Shown here piece by piece: positions 1 to 8,656 of a DNA stretch of 19,701 nt (positions are counted from its first letter, which is position 1; the number at the start of each line of letters is the position of its first letter). The notes under the pieces were generated by a model, which was not told where the DNA came from, did not search any database, and was given only the letters and a program-made list of their open reading frames with translations. This DNA comes from Spongospora subterranea (taxonomy: Eukaryota > Endomyxa > Phytomyxea > Plasmodiophorida > Plasmodiophoridae): positions 1-19,701 of the forward strand of contig OUQQ01000223.1 in the NCBI GenBank assembly GCA_900404475.1. The letters run 5' to 3'. Both the position numbers and the translations under genes were made by a program.

Positions 1-419
1 GACGTTCTGTCCCCGATCTCTTGACGAGCTCGTCGTGATCGCTGCCACAGTGATCAGAATCGTCGACCTGGTCTCAATGCCGGACAACATCTTCCCAGTT
101 GATTGCGCTTGCAAGAATACACGAACCCTGGCCAGCCCTATATTCATGCCTTTCTCAGGTGTTTGCTTTCTTCCCCATGTGGAATGAGGCCCATTGATGG
201 CGATCTAGTTTTACCAATTGCTATTCCACGTCGTCTCCTGATCCAGGAAGCGCATATCTGTCCTAAACCCTCGCCATGTATTGCAGGTACGATGGGATAT
301 ATATCTCTGGTGGGAGTGGCACAACAGTTGGATCAGATATTTTGTTATAATCAGATGGATTGGTGTCCTTAAGCAGTTCATCCGCCCACCAGAACTGGTC
401 GCCGTTTCCCCGATTGTGC
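1..419. other. Left-edge region without an assignable gene
   Basis: Several short overlapping frames are open here on both strands. A plus frame is open from position 2 to 187, and a minus frame runs off the left edge. None resembles a family I know and none is clearly favoured. The region could hold the 5' flank of the gene at 420 or the end of a neighbouring gene. Confidence 0.4.
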
Positions 420-923
420 ATGTCGTCTCGTCAGGATCGGGGGTTGTCTCTAGCGGGTGCCGAGCCGTCGCCTGAAGGCTCCGGGCAATGGGATCGACTC
501 CATCCACCGGCCTCCAACGACGATGATCACGACGAGTCGGATATTAATGGCCAAGAGCAACGTGACGACTCCACTAAAAGAAGCAAGACCTGGCGTCATT
601 TGCTGAGCAGCATTCAGAAGGGGATATCATTACGGCCGACTAACACGACATCACCTCCATCGAGGCGTACATCAACAGCTGCCGACCTTGATCCTATCAA
701 ACAAAACCTGAATATTGCAAACAATCAGGTTGAGAGAAGCCGCCGAACATCGACCGAGGTGACTGTAGCGGGCGACATGGGGACAATGGCAGCAGATAGA
801 CTGCCCATTGTCATTCGGGGATCGATTGTGCAGAATTACAGGACATCTGGCCCTGATCCATTGCAGTTTCCTGTCAATATTCGGCCGGCGTCCCCTAGGT
901 TGTCCCCCTCTGTTCACAATTGA
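420..923 (+). CDS. Unrecognised 167-aa hydrophilic protein, Ser/Thr/Arg-rich
   Basis: I do not recognise this protein. The ATG at 420 is the first methionine of a frame that is already open upstream, so an upstream exon cannot be excluded. The product is low in hydrophobic residues, with an acidic patch (DDDHDE) near residue 33. Two almost identical basophilic kinase-type motifs, SRRTSTA and SRRTSTE, lie in the middle third. No membrane segment, signal peptide or known domain is visible, so much of it is probably disordered. It converges on the BTB/SPRY gene, and the two stop codons are only about 66 nt apart. No competing frame is as long. It could be a complete small regulatory protein or the last exon of a longer gene. 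Confidence 0.5.
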   Translation: MSSRQDRGLSLAGAEPSPEGSGQWDRLHPPASNDDDHDESDINGQEQRDDSTKRSKTWRHLLSSIQKGISLRPTNTTSPPSRRTSTAADLDPIKQNLNIANNQVERSRRTSTEVTVAGDMGTMAADRLPIVIRGSIVQNYRTSGPDPLQFPVNIRPASPRLSPSVHN

Positions 924-989
924 AGTGATTATGTCCTTTATTATAAACCTGATATCATACGCCCAACGCCAGGTGTGTTATCGACCCGT

Positions 990-3302
990 TCAATGCCTTC
1001 GCCATTTGAACCTGCTGACTCTGACCACGACACCTCTGCGATTCAACGACACTGCCGGGTAGAATATATTCGGGATCGCTGCCTCAACCACACTCTCTGG
1101 ACTCTCGCCAGCCAGTCCAGGAGATGGCGTCGCAGCGGCCGGAGGACCTTTACCATGCGAGTACAGGTCCTCAAAGGCGTTGCCTTTATCAGCCGCATTC
1201 ACTGTGAACGACACAACCCCACTCTTTCGATCACTGCAGTCCAGAACCACACCAATTGTCGCACCAATGCCCAATATCTCCTCGGTATTGTACTGGCCGC
1301 AGATCGTATTGTGATAGGAACGCGACCCGGAATGGAGAGCTAGATAGCTCCAGGACGTGGCGGTACCTCCAACCCAACGATCGATGGGATGATCGTGATC
1401 GGCAATTCCGACGCAGATTTCCCAGAATTCTTTGGGCAACGCTTCGATTCGCAGTTCAAATGCGAATATCCCGCCCTGAGCGCAATCGAACCCGGACGTA
1501 AACAGCGCAGCACCTTTGTTGGCCTCGTTATCATCGCCACAATACGATATTGTGAGCCCGTCTTCAGATGCGCTGAACATTGGGCTCATTCGCTGTGGAT
1601 CGATTCGTTGTGCGTCCATAACGGCTTGCATTGCCGCGTCTTCCTTCTCTCGAGCTTTGAGATCTTCCAACGAGAGACGCGGACGTAGAACCAATATTGA
1701 TTTCGCATATAGGTCAAATTCGCATTTCCTTTCGTCGATTTCACCGCTTGCCTTCCGCTGTTTGTGAATCAACGCCGCGGCCAGATATGATTTAGGCAAT
1801 GTAGGTTCCTGGAAAGCTAGCGCCAAACATGCTGACGACAGCATATGGAATCGACACGTCCGCCAAGTCATCTCGATCTGGTCTAGAGCAATGGAATCGG
1901 ATTTTTGGTGGATATAGTCTCGGACGAGATCAAAAACGAGATCTTCGTGACCGCTCTGAAGGGCATCACGAGACAGAACACCACACAATGTCGGTAATGA
2001 GATAACCGCGAAGTTCGCCAATGGAATCGCCTGTATGGATCGAGCCATCACATCCATGGACGTGGCCAGAATTTGGGCCAAGGTTCGTTTGACACCGGCA
2101 TGAAGATCCCCACAGAGAGGCAGAAAGTGTTCTATCCTGTTGGCGATATACAGGACGTCGCTCGACGATATAGCAAAGTCGTCCAATACCTATTGCAGGG
2201 TGTAAATGGCAACCGCAACATGACGAGGCAACGCGCTCACCTTGACAACCGTATAGAACTCTTCTGTGCTCAAGGTCTTTTCTCGTTCTCGAAGGTAGAT
2301 CGTGACGATATTGCTGACATCATTCGTCTCCTTAGTCACGAGCTCGGCGTTTAGCAGCATATTGGAGAACAGCCCCGGTCGCAGCACCATCAGCTCCTGA
2401 ATGCGAAACGAGAAGAAGTTGCGGGCGAGCATCGTCTCCAAACGACGCAGGAAACTGGCGAACCGATGCGAATGATCTTGAGCGGCAACTATATCCCCAC
2501 GCGTCTCATACCCTTGCACCTGCTCAATGAAGAAGGTGGCGTGTTGCGGGTTCACATCATGCCCTTTGGTCATGGGAGCCGTGATCCGTTCGAACGCATC
2601 CACAGGTAGAGGGTGGCCCACATGGTGAATGTACGATTGAATCACGTCGCTAACGGTGTAAACGCCCCCGGATATCAGATCCGGCCGCTCCAAAATCTCG
2701 CACACGACCTCGAACACGAACGGATGAAACTGCCGAGGACGATAGTTGGCGAATTCCCTGGCCACGACCTCCTGACATCGTGTGGCCAACTCATGAAACT
2801 CAAATTCCCATGCATTCAGTAATAGATCAATAGCGGTTGCCTGTACCAATTCTTGAAAGATGAAGGAGTTATAGTCGACATGGACGGCCATCTGCATATG
2901 CTGGGCGATGGCCATAACTGCCACAGCAGTCCTTATGACAGGCGTGAACAATCCTGTCATCACATATTCGTGTAGTTCAACGAACGCTGAACGAAGTTTG
3001 GCGTCGATGATGTCGGGAGCGGCGGCCGGGTTGAAAGGGACATGAACATCTAGAATGGCGCGTTTATGCTGATCATTGCGAAGGTTGACACGATCAATCA
3101 GCATCGTGAATACTAACTTGGAGGCTCGTGAACCGTTGGTAAAGAACTGGGTTTGGATCGGTGTTGATGAACCGCCGATCGTAATCATGGCGGTTGCCAA
3201 CACGCCTCTGCGCCATATTGCGTCTGGAGATGTAATTGGCAGAGTACAGTCAATATCCGAAATGGCGACATCATCGGGGTCGATAAAAGCCGACGATGCC
3301 AT
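990..3302 (-). CDS. BTB/BACK-like and SPRY domain protein (753 aa, two exons)
   Basis: Exons are 3302-2241 and 2189-990. The 51-nt phase-0 intron 2240-2190 starts GTGAGC and ends AATAG; its last three bases form an in-frame TAG, so without splicing the protein would stop at residue 371. The start is the ATG at 3302 in an ACCATGG context. Residues about 25-145 look like a degenerate BTB fold (FVELHEYVMTGLF). Two BACK-like helical repeats follow, one on each side of the intron, with similar cores ending in DVIQSYIHH and DLVRDYIHQ. The C-terminal 190 residues are a SPRY domain (IGVVLDCSD, VSFTVN, FYPAVSL). BTB/BACK proteins often present substrates to cullin-3 ligases and SPRY domains bind peptides, so an adaptor role is plausible but inferred. 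The BTB part is divergent and may not bind a cullin. The SPRY call is firmer than the BTB call. Confidence 0.85.
2190..2240 (-). other. 51-nt spliceosomal intron of the BTB/SPRY gene
   Basis: Read on the minus strand it begins GTGAGC after AAG and ends AATAG before GTA. Its length is a multiple of three. Its only in-frame stop is its own acceptor TAG. Removing it joins EFYTVVK to VLDDFAI within the second helical repeat. Confidence 0.88.
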
Positions 3303-3851
3303 GGTATACGCATAGGGTGCCAAATCCGAGATATTTTTTGATATCCTTGATCCTCCAGATCATGAACATTTCTGCTGCTGCTGGCGCTCGACTTAAGAAA
3401 TCAAGAGCAGAGTATTGACCAAATCCGCATTTTGAGGGCCATTGCAAATATATCGCGATCCGATTGGGAATTGTGACGTGACGCCTTACATACTGAAATA
3501 GCGCGATAACTTCAATCGGAATTGGTTTCTGGACATATAATGATGATATTCCGTCGACTCGGTTATATAAATAAAGTTCCAACTCCGTTGAGATACAGGT
3601 GGGACCCAAAATCGTAATCTTTCATGAGTCATGACGCCTAACGCGAATCTGGACCGAACGTAATAAGGTTGACTCACATATGGCAACACTGTTGACGTTG
3701 TGTCACGATTTTAGGTTTTGATGGACTGAATCAGTTGGCGAGAGCACTATTCAGATCACAATTCAATTTAACTTATTTTTCACCTCCTTCTTACACGGTC
3801 GATCGTGGACCGATAGTTTCATTAACATATACTACCTTCAAATATTAGAAA
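3303..3851. promoter_or_regulatory. Divergent intergenic promoter region with a TATA-like element
   Basis: This 549-bp region separates the start codons of the BTB/SPRY gene (minus) and the PPR gene (plus). The clearest element is TATATAAATA at 3564-3573, overlapping the palindrome TTATATAA at 3563-3570. It could serve either strand and lies roughly 260-290 bp from each ATG. A short inverted repeat, CGGTC...GACCG, lies at 3796-3812, 40 bp upstream of the PPR start. The minus strand is open from 3609 into the BTB/SPRY start in another frame, but I see no gene in it. Confidence 0.35.
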
Positions 3852-5636
3852 ATGTTACCTCAAAGTCCCTCTCCATCACTGCCTGAGCATTCTTTCACCA
3901 CTCTCCAGAGTAAGACACAATACCTTCACCCTCGAATTTGGAGTGAACCAGTTGCTCCTATAACCGCTACGATCGCTAACGAAGATGACGATGGTGACAT
4001 TTCATCCGACTCCGAATCGTGGCGTCGTCGTCCACGCCGATCGCGATCCGCTTTCGCAAGCGCTGCCGTTTTCCCATTCCCGATTGACCATGGGCATTCC
4101 GACGCAAAAGACAACAAAGCAGTTCGATCGTATTCAAGTAAAAAGTGGATGTGGTCAGAAAGCGGGTCACCTCGCGCCTCTGGATATAGCAGCCCAAGGT
4201 CGAAGTGGTCGGCCTCCAGGGCCAGCTCAGCACGATTGGATTCGACTACATCAGAGACATCTGCTGTTCGCGAATTCAATACCAAGATCAATCAGCTAGC
4301 CCAGCAAGGTAAACACCGGGAGGTGCTGGATATGATCGAGGAGGCAAGAACGATGCCCGACAAGTCGTTGGATGAAGCCTTGAATACCCAGACCTTCACG
4401 ATTCTGGTCAAGGCCTACTGCAATACTGGTAATTTGGAGGCCGCAGAGCAGATGATTGATGAGATGCAGTCTTTTGATATCAACCAACGCCCAAACCGCT
4501 TTACACTCAACACCTTGCTGAACGGTTATGTGAGACGGGATCAGATGAAAAAGGCATCTAATCTGTTCAAAACGATGGTCGCCAGTGATGATGTTCGTCA
4601 ACGTCCTGATCATGTCACCTATTCCACCATTATCAAAGGATTCGCTGGCGCCGGCGACATGCGTAGCGCTGAAGACTTGTTCCGAACTCTAGTTGATCAT
4701 TCTGACGAGTCTTGCCGACCCAACATCGTAATGTGCAACACGGTAGTAAAAGGCTGGTGCTTTAAGGGCGAGATGTCGCAAGCGGACGGATTGTTGCAAG
4801 AGATGTGCAACAGTGGCAAACTGTGTGCTCCAGACGTGATCACCCTCAACACAATCATTGACGGACATGCAAAGAACGGCAACGTGAAGCGTGCTGAGGA
4901 GTATTTCGAACTTATGCAGAGCGGGAAATATTCCGATATCAAACCAAACCAAGTCACTATCAACTCGATGATCGACTGCTATACTAAATCGGGGAACATG
5001 TCTAGGGCAGAGGAGTTGTTCTTCATGTTGGAGGATAACGCCGATTCTGAACTATGCCCATCCCCTGTCACATATGGCGCCATGATCAACGGATATGTGA
5101 AAGCTGGTGATCTTCGCAAAGCAGAGCTTTTATTCTCCCAAATCAAAAACCATCGCGATCCTGCGTGCCGTCCGAATCAGGTCAGCTATACCACTATGAT
5201 TGGAGCGGCGGCAAAATCCGGCCAGATGGATAAAGCTCAGAAACTCTTCGAGACGATGTTGGTCTCGTCCGAACCCAACTGCCGCCCGAATAACTTCACC
5301 TACTCAATCCTGATTGACGGATATTGTAAGACGGCCAACATGGCCCGAGCCGAGCAGCTCTTGAACCAGATGGAGGCGTCGAACGACCGCCACTGCTGGC
5401 CGAATCGCGTCACCTTCAACACCATGCTGCACGGATATGGTCGCGCTGGTCACGCCGACAAGGCCGAGCAGATGTTCCAGCGCATGCAGCACCATTCCGA
5501 TCCCAACTGCCGTCCCAACACCATCACATTCCGGACCATGATGCATATGAACCGATCACGAGGAAATCTATCACAGGCGCAAAAATTCGCTGACATGATG
5601 ACTGTGGTCGATAAACGTAACAACGGTCGCAAGTGA
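3852..5636 (+). CDS. Pentatricopeptide repeat (PPR) RNA-binding protein, 594 aa
   Basis: This is a single uninterrupted frame from the ATG at 3852. Residues 1-140 are low-complexity, rich in Ser, Arg and Pro, and might include an organelle-targeting sequence, though acidic residues make this uncertain. From about residue 140 to 586 there are about 11 tandem helical repeats. Each starts with a block of the type VTYNTLIDGY, followed by a G-x-x-x-x-A-E-x-L-F block and ending P-N or P-D. The repeats are about 37-39 residues, longer than the canonical 35, often with an extra Cys in a CRPN turn. PPR proteins of this P-type bind single-stranded RNA, usually organellar transcripts, one base per repeat; that role is inferred. 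No editing or nuclease domain follows the array. The last 51 nt recur after the N at 5844. Confidence 0.94.
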   Translation: MLPQSPSPSLPEHSFTTLQSKTQYLHPRIWSEPVAPITATIANEDDDGDISSDSESWRRRPRRSRSAFASAAVFPFPIDHGHSDAKDNKAVRSYSSKKWMWSESGSPRASGYSSPRSKWSASRASSARLDSTTSETSAVREFNTKINQLAQQGKHREVLDMIEEARTMPDKSLDEALNTQTFTILVKAYCNTGNLEAAEQMIDEMQSFDINQRPNRFTLNTLLNGYVRRDQMKKASNLFKTMVASDDVRQRPDHVTYSTIIKGFAGAGDMRSAEDLFRTLVDHSDESCRPNIVMCNTVVKGWCFKGEMSQADGLLQEMCNSGKLCAPDVITLNTIIDGHAKNGNVKRAEEYFELMQSGKYSDIKPNQVTINSMIDCYTKSGNMSRAEELFFMLEDNADSELCPSPVTYGAMINGYVKAGDLRKAELLFSQIKNHRDPACRPNQVSYTTMIGAAAKSGQMDKAQKLFETMLVSSEPNCRPNNFTYSILIDGYCKTANMARAEQLLNQMEASNDRHCWPNRVTFNTMLHGYGRAGHADKAEQMFQRMQHHSDPNCRPNTITFRTMMHMNRSRGNLSQAQKFADMMTVVDKRNNGRK

Positions 5637-5657
5637 GAGGAGACCGACGGTCGACGT

Positions 5658-5843
5658 ACACCTTAGTAACATAGGAGGTAGATAGTAATAATAAACGTTA
5701 ACTTAGTGTCCTACACATGATGCCCCAGATAGGAACACCTAAGTAACATAGGAGGTAGATAGTAATAATAAACGTTAACTTAGTGTCCTACACATGATGC
5801 CCCAGATAGGAACACCTAAGTAACATAGGAGGTAGATAGTAAT
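5658..5843. repeat. 77-bp tandem repeat array, left copy (about 2.4 units)
   Basis: Units start at 5658, 5735 and 5812, an exact 77-bp period. The third unit is cut off by the N at 5844. The first unit differs from the second by one base near its start (ccttag versus cctaag). Each unit carries an imperfect inverted pair (acacctaagt and acttagtgt) and the palindrome gttaac. Confidence 0.95.
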
Positions 5844-5844
5844 N
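5844..5844. other. Single-N scaffold join
   Basis: This is the only ambiguous base in the window. Sequence 5845-6070 immediately after it is identical to 5586-5811, so two overlapping contig ends were placed side by side instead of being merged. Confidence 0.92.
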
Positions 5845-5895
5845 TTCGCTGACATGATGACTGTGGTCGATAAACGTAACAACGGTCGCAAGTGA
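5845..5895 (+). pseudogene. Duplicated 3' end of the PPR coding sequence (probable assembly artefact)
   Basis: These 51 bases repeat the last 16 codons and stop of the PPR gene exactly (offset 259 bp). It has no start and no upstream gene, because the N precedes it. An assembly duplicate is much likelier than a recent genomic duplication with zero changes. Confidence 0.88.
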
Positions 5896-5916
5896 GAGGA
5901 GACCGACGGTCGACGT

Positions 5917-6070
5917 ACACCTTAGTAACATAGGAGGTAGATAGTAATAATAAACGTTAACTTAGTGTCCTACACATGATGCCCCAGATAGGAACACCTA
6001 AGTAACATAGGAGGTAGATAGTAATAATAAACGTTAACTTAGTGTCCTACACATGATGCCCCAGATAGGA
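5917..6070. repeat. 77-bp tandem repeat array, right copy (exactly two units)
   Basis: Units are 5917-5993 and 5994-6070, after which unique sequence begins. The first unit carries the same ccttag variant as the first unit on the left, so both arrays are anchored at the same point relative to the PPR stop. The left array has at least a third unit that this copy lacks. Confidence 0.95.
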
Positions 6071-6143
6071 ATACATCCTATGAAAAGATGATAAATATTC
6101 GGAAAATATATGTTTAGTTATTAGGTGTACGACGAGAAAGAAG

Positions 6144-8123
6144 CTAGGTCACATCAGGAAAGTCTTGAGCAGAGGTCAGCCCTTGTTCAATGGCCTTGAT
6201 GACATTGTCCCTGTATCGAAGAACCACTCGTGTGTAGTTGACTATCTCGGAACGGGTCTTGTTCTCCAGAAGACTTTCGATCGGCTTCTCGCTTAGACCA
6301 TGTAACAACTCAGTAAACTTTTCCAAACGCTCTTGATGTTGCTCAAAAATGTCTTTTTCAGCCGTTCCTTCGAGGTAAAACCCATAACAGTACGTCCACA
6401 TCAAAACACGTCGGCAAGCAACAACAGCGTTGACCTAAAAAATTCAATGAATCGCCAATAATGATAATACTAGACCAGCTGTACCGCATTCAAGACAAAC
6501 TGAACGTCTTGATAATTAGTGCCTTGGATATCACGAAGCTTCTGCATACGCGATTCGGCGTTCTGGCGAGTTTTGCGAGCAAACTGGATCGACTTCTGAT
6601 GATTATCAAATCGGGTGAAGTAGAACATATATCTTTTCACATCACATTTATGGAATCGGAACTACAGAAGTTTAACAAATCTTACTTTTGCAAAGCTGTC
6701 CTGGCTTCTTCAGCTTTTTGCTCTTCCTTTTCCATGAGTGATGCATCCCCCTTCGACTTGGCCTCTTCGTATTTGTTGCATCGATAGAATCTACACAATA
6801 TAGATTAGAATGTAAATCTGGCTTCACAATGATTATTTGCACCCTCCGGTAGCGCTGCCATGCTTCGTCCAATCACCTTTGCACAGCCAACAAAAATCGA
6901 ATTTACAAAATCTACAAGTCATATGGTTGCAGCCTTGATTTTTTTCAATATTGACCTGACAATGTTGTGAGATACAAAAGAATACTTTGATATTGAAAAG
7001 CAGAACCTGGCATTTAGGGCAACGCTTAGTATTTGCAATAATCCAGTTCACGTTTTCGGAGTCAGTTGAGTTTTTAGTTTGCCACTGTTCAACGAGTTCG
7101 CAGGAGCATGGCCTATGCCCTTCGAGTTCACACTTGAAGCAAAACACATATCCACACCGGCACTCAATCTCTTTATCCGCAGAAGCCTACAAACGTGAGA
7201 AAAGAGCTGTAAACTCAAACTGAAGGCGTATACCTTGTTTTCAATGATTTTATCACAATCTGGATTCGGGCACCATTTCATCCGGTTGCGATTACCCTGG
7301 ACAAATCCATCAAGCAACCATTGCTTGAACTGAGGCCGCTTCGATGATGGAAGCAACCTTAATTGCAAACCATCAGGTACGACAGCGGGGCACTTAAAAC
7401 TTGGGCACGTTGTAAATACAGCTTGCGGACCCTGAAGCACATGCCCGGTAAACTATCTTCTTAATAAGAAAACCCAGCCTCAATGGACCTTATCAAACTC
7501 TGCAAACAACCATTTCCCCCAGCAACTGCTGCAGTACCGATGGCCGCACGTCAAACCAATCGTTTCATTGGGCAGGACGTTTTCATCGCATAATTCGCAG
7601 TAAAAGGAGGAATTTCTACGGGTCTTCGCGCTTTGTAAACCCGGTGCAACATCGGCCAAGCCACACGCTTTGTGGACCTGCAATCAAGCATGAGCTATGT
7701 AAACGAAAATTTGGAAAGTCGTGAACCTTTTCAGAATCATCGAGCCAATCATTGATCAATTTCTGAATATTCCATCGGTAATGCCTCAACAGTGTGGTTG
7801 CTTCAGCCTCAGACACAAACAATTGCTCTACAATTCTGCCAACTAAAACTGCTTGACGATCAAGTAGATCAATTTCAGTAAGAATATCGTAGGAATAATG
7901 TCGCGAACGAAGACTGTTAGATTCTTCGACTACATCGCGTGCCGACTCCGCAAAAGCAGGCCAATCTCCTATTAAGAACAAGATCGAATCAGCAGATTCC
8001 CCCGACCTTTAAGAACCATCATTCACCGGTATCTTCCCCCTCCCCATCGTCCCAGCCAGTATCTGACAATACTTCCGCGGCCTCAGCAGAATCGTCGTCC
8101 ATTTTCATATCTATCGATGCCAT
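6144..8123 (-). CDS. ARIH1: Ariadne-type RING-between-RING E3 ubiquitin ligase (520 aa, nine exons)
   Basis: Exons: 8123-8027, 7968-7727, 7677-7489, 7431-7234, 7186-7007, 6955-6843, 6790-6686, 6632-6485, 6434-6144. The eight introns are 47-58 nt and all phases agree. Start is the ATG in AAAATGG at 8123. Domains in order: acidic N-terminus; UBA-like region (residues 50-125); RING1 with C140, C143, C157, H159, C162, C165, C185, C190; IBR at 230-271 (CPNPDCD, CRCGYVFCFKC); RING2 at 298-334 with the predicted catalytic Cys311 in GCNHMTC; then the helical Ariadne domain to the end. RBR ligases take ubiquitin from E2 onto this cysteine, and Ariadne proteins cooperate with neddylated cullin-RING ligases while the Ariadne domain autoinhibits. 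RING2 has CRFC where human HHARI has a longer Cys-Cys spacing. The C-terminal part resembles ARIH1 more than ARIH2. Confidence 0.94.
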
Positions 8124-8656
8124 TTTTTCCCAATTTACGGATTATTCAGCCTGCACCCCGATATCGAAGAGTACGTCTGAACGGGGAAACAAGCGGATGA
8201 TTTTCAGCCTGTCCGCCCTGATTCGATAACGACAGTCGGATTCTCATACTAGGTATTGCCGTTGCAGCACTTGAGGGGAGTCGCGCAGCCCTGTCCCCAG
8301 ACACGTTGGCCGGTTTCCCGATAATTATTGCTATACTGTACACATCAGGTTCGCGGGGCCTCCAGATACACTACACACTCGCCAGCTTCATTGTGATGTT
8401 GGTGGCGCCGTCCATTGAACGTCCATTTTTTCGTCATGATTTCGGATCGCAACATGACAGAACGCCTTCCTTTTGAGAGGGTAGAAGCAAATTCTAGTCG
8501 TATCGACGCCGGTCTGAGGACAAAAGAAGTAAATAAAATAAGTTGTTTTCCTGAGCCAAGGTCCAAATACAAGCAGCGTATTCCCTAGTTATTACCCAAA
8601 ATAAATAAGTCATTTAATTTGAAAAACCCAAAATCATATTCCTGTCTATCTTATAG
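8124..8656. other. Intergenic region upstream of the Ariadne-type gene, with an open hydrophobic frame
   Basis: This region contains the promoter of the Ariadne-type gene and the 3' flank of the Asteroid-like gene, which share the minus strand. The plus-strand frame 8222-8476 is open and hydrophobic (segments GIAVAALEGS and FPIIIAILYTSG), but no start codon or family can be assigned. No TATA-like element was clear. Confidence 0.5.

Larger units (their letters stand above)
5637..6143. other. Repeat-rich 3' intergenic region with assembly join
   Basis: This is the space between the PPR stop and the stop of the Ariadne-type gene. It consists of 77-bp tandem repeats, the N at 5844, a second copy of the PPR 3' end and its repeats, and about 70 bp of AT-rich unique sequence from 6071. 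No additional gene is seen. Confidence 0.85.

Noticed and set aside
2190..2192. Reassigned or readthrough TAG codon in the BTB/SPRY gene
   Set aside because: TAG ends other genes here normally (Ariadne at 6144, channel at 18771), and a standard intron explains it.
3271..3609. A 112-codon minus-strand frame over the BTB/SPRY start
   Set aside because: It begins with TTG, overlaps the true ATG in a different frame and resembles nothing known; a 5' UTR is simpler.
3926..4613. Long minus-strand frames opposite the PPR gene
   Set aside because: They are antisense to a repetitive conserved protein; repetition keeps the opposite frames open by chance.
5637..6143. CRISPR-like array
   Set aside because: The 77-bp units are directly adjacent without spacers, and the host is eukaryotic; this is a plain tandem repeat.
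6461..6787. A 108-codon plus-strand open frame
   Set aside because: It lies antisense across Ariadne exons 7-8 and two introns of that gene. The minus-strand protein is clearly conserved, so this is a shadow frame.
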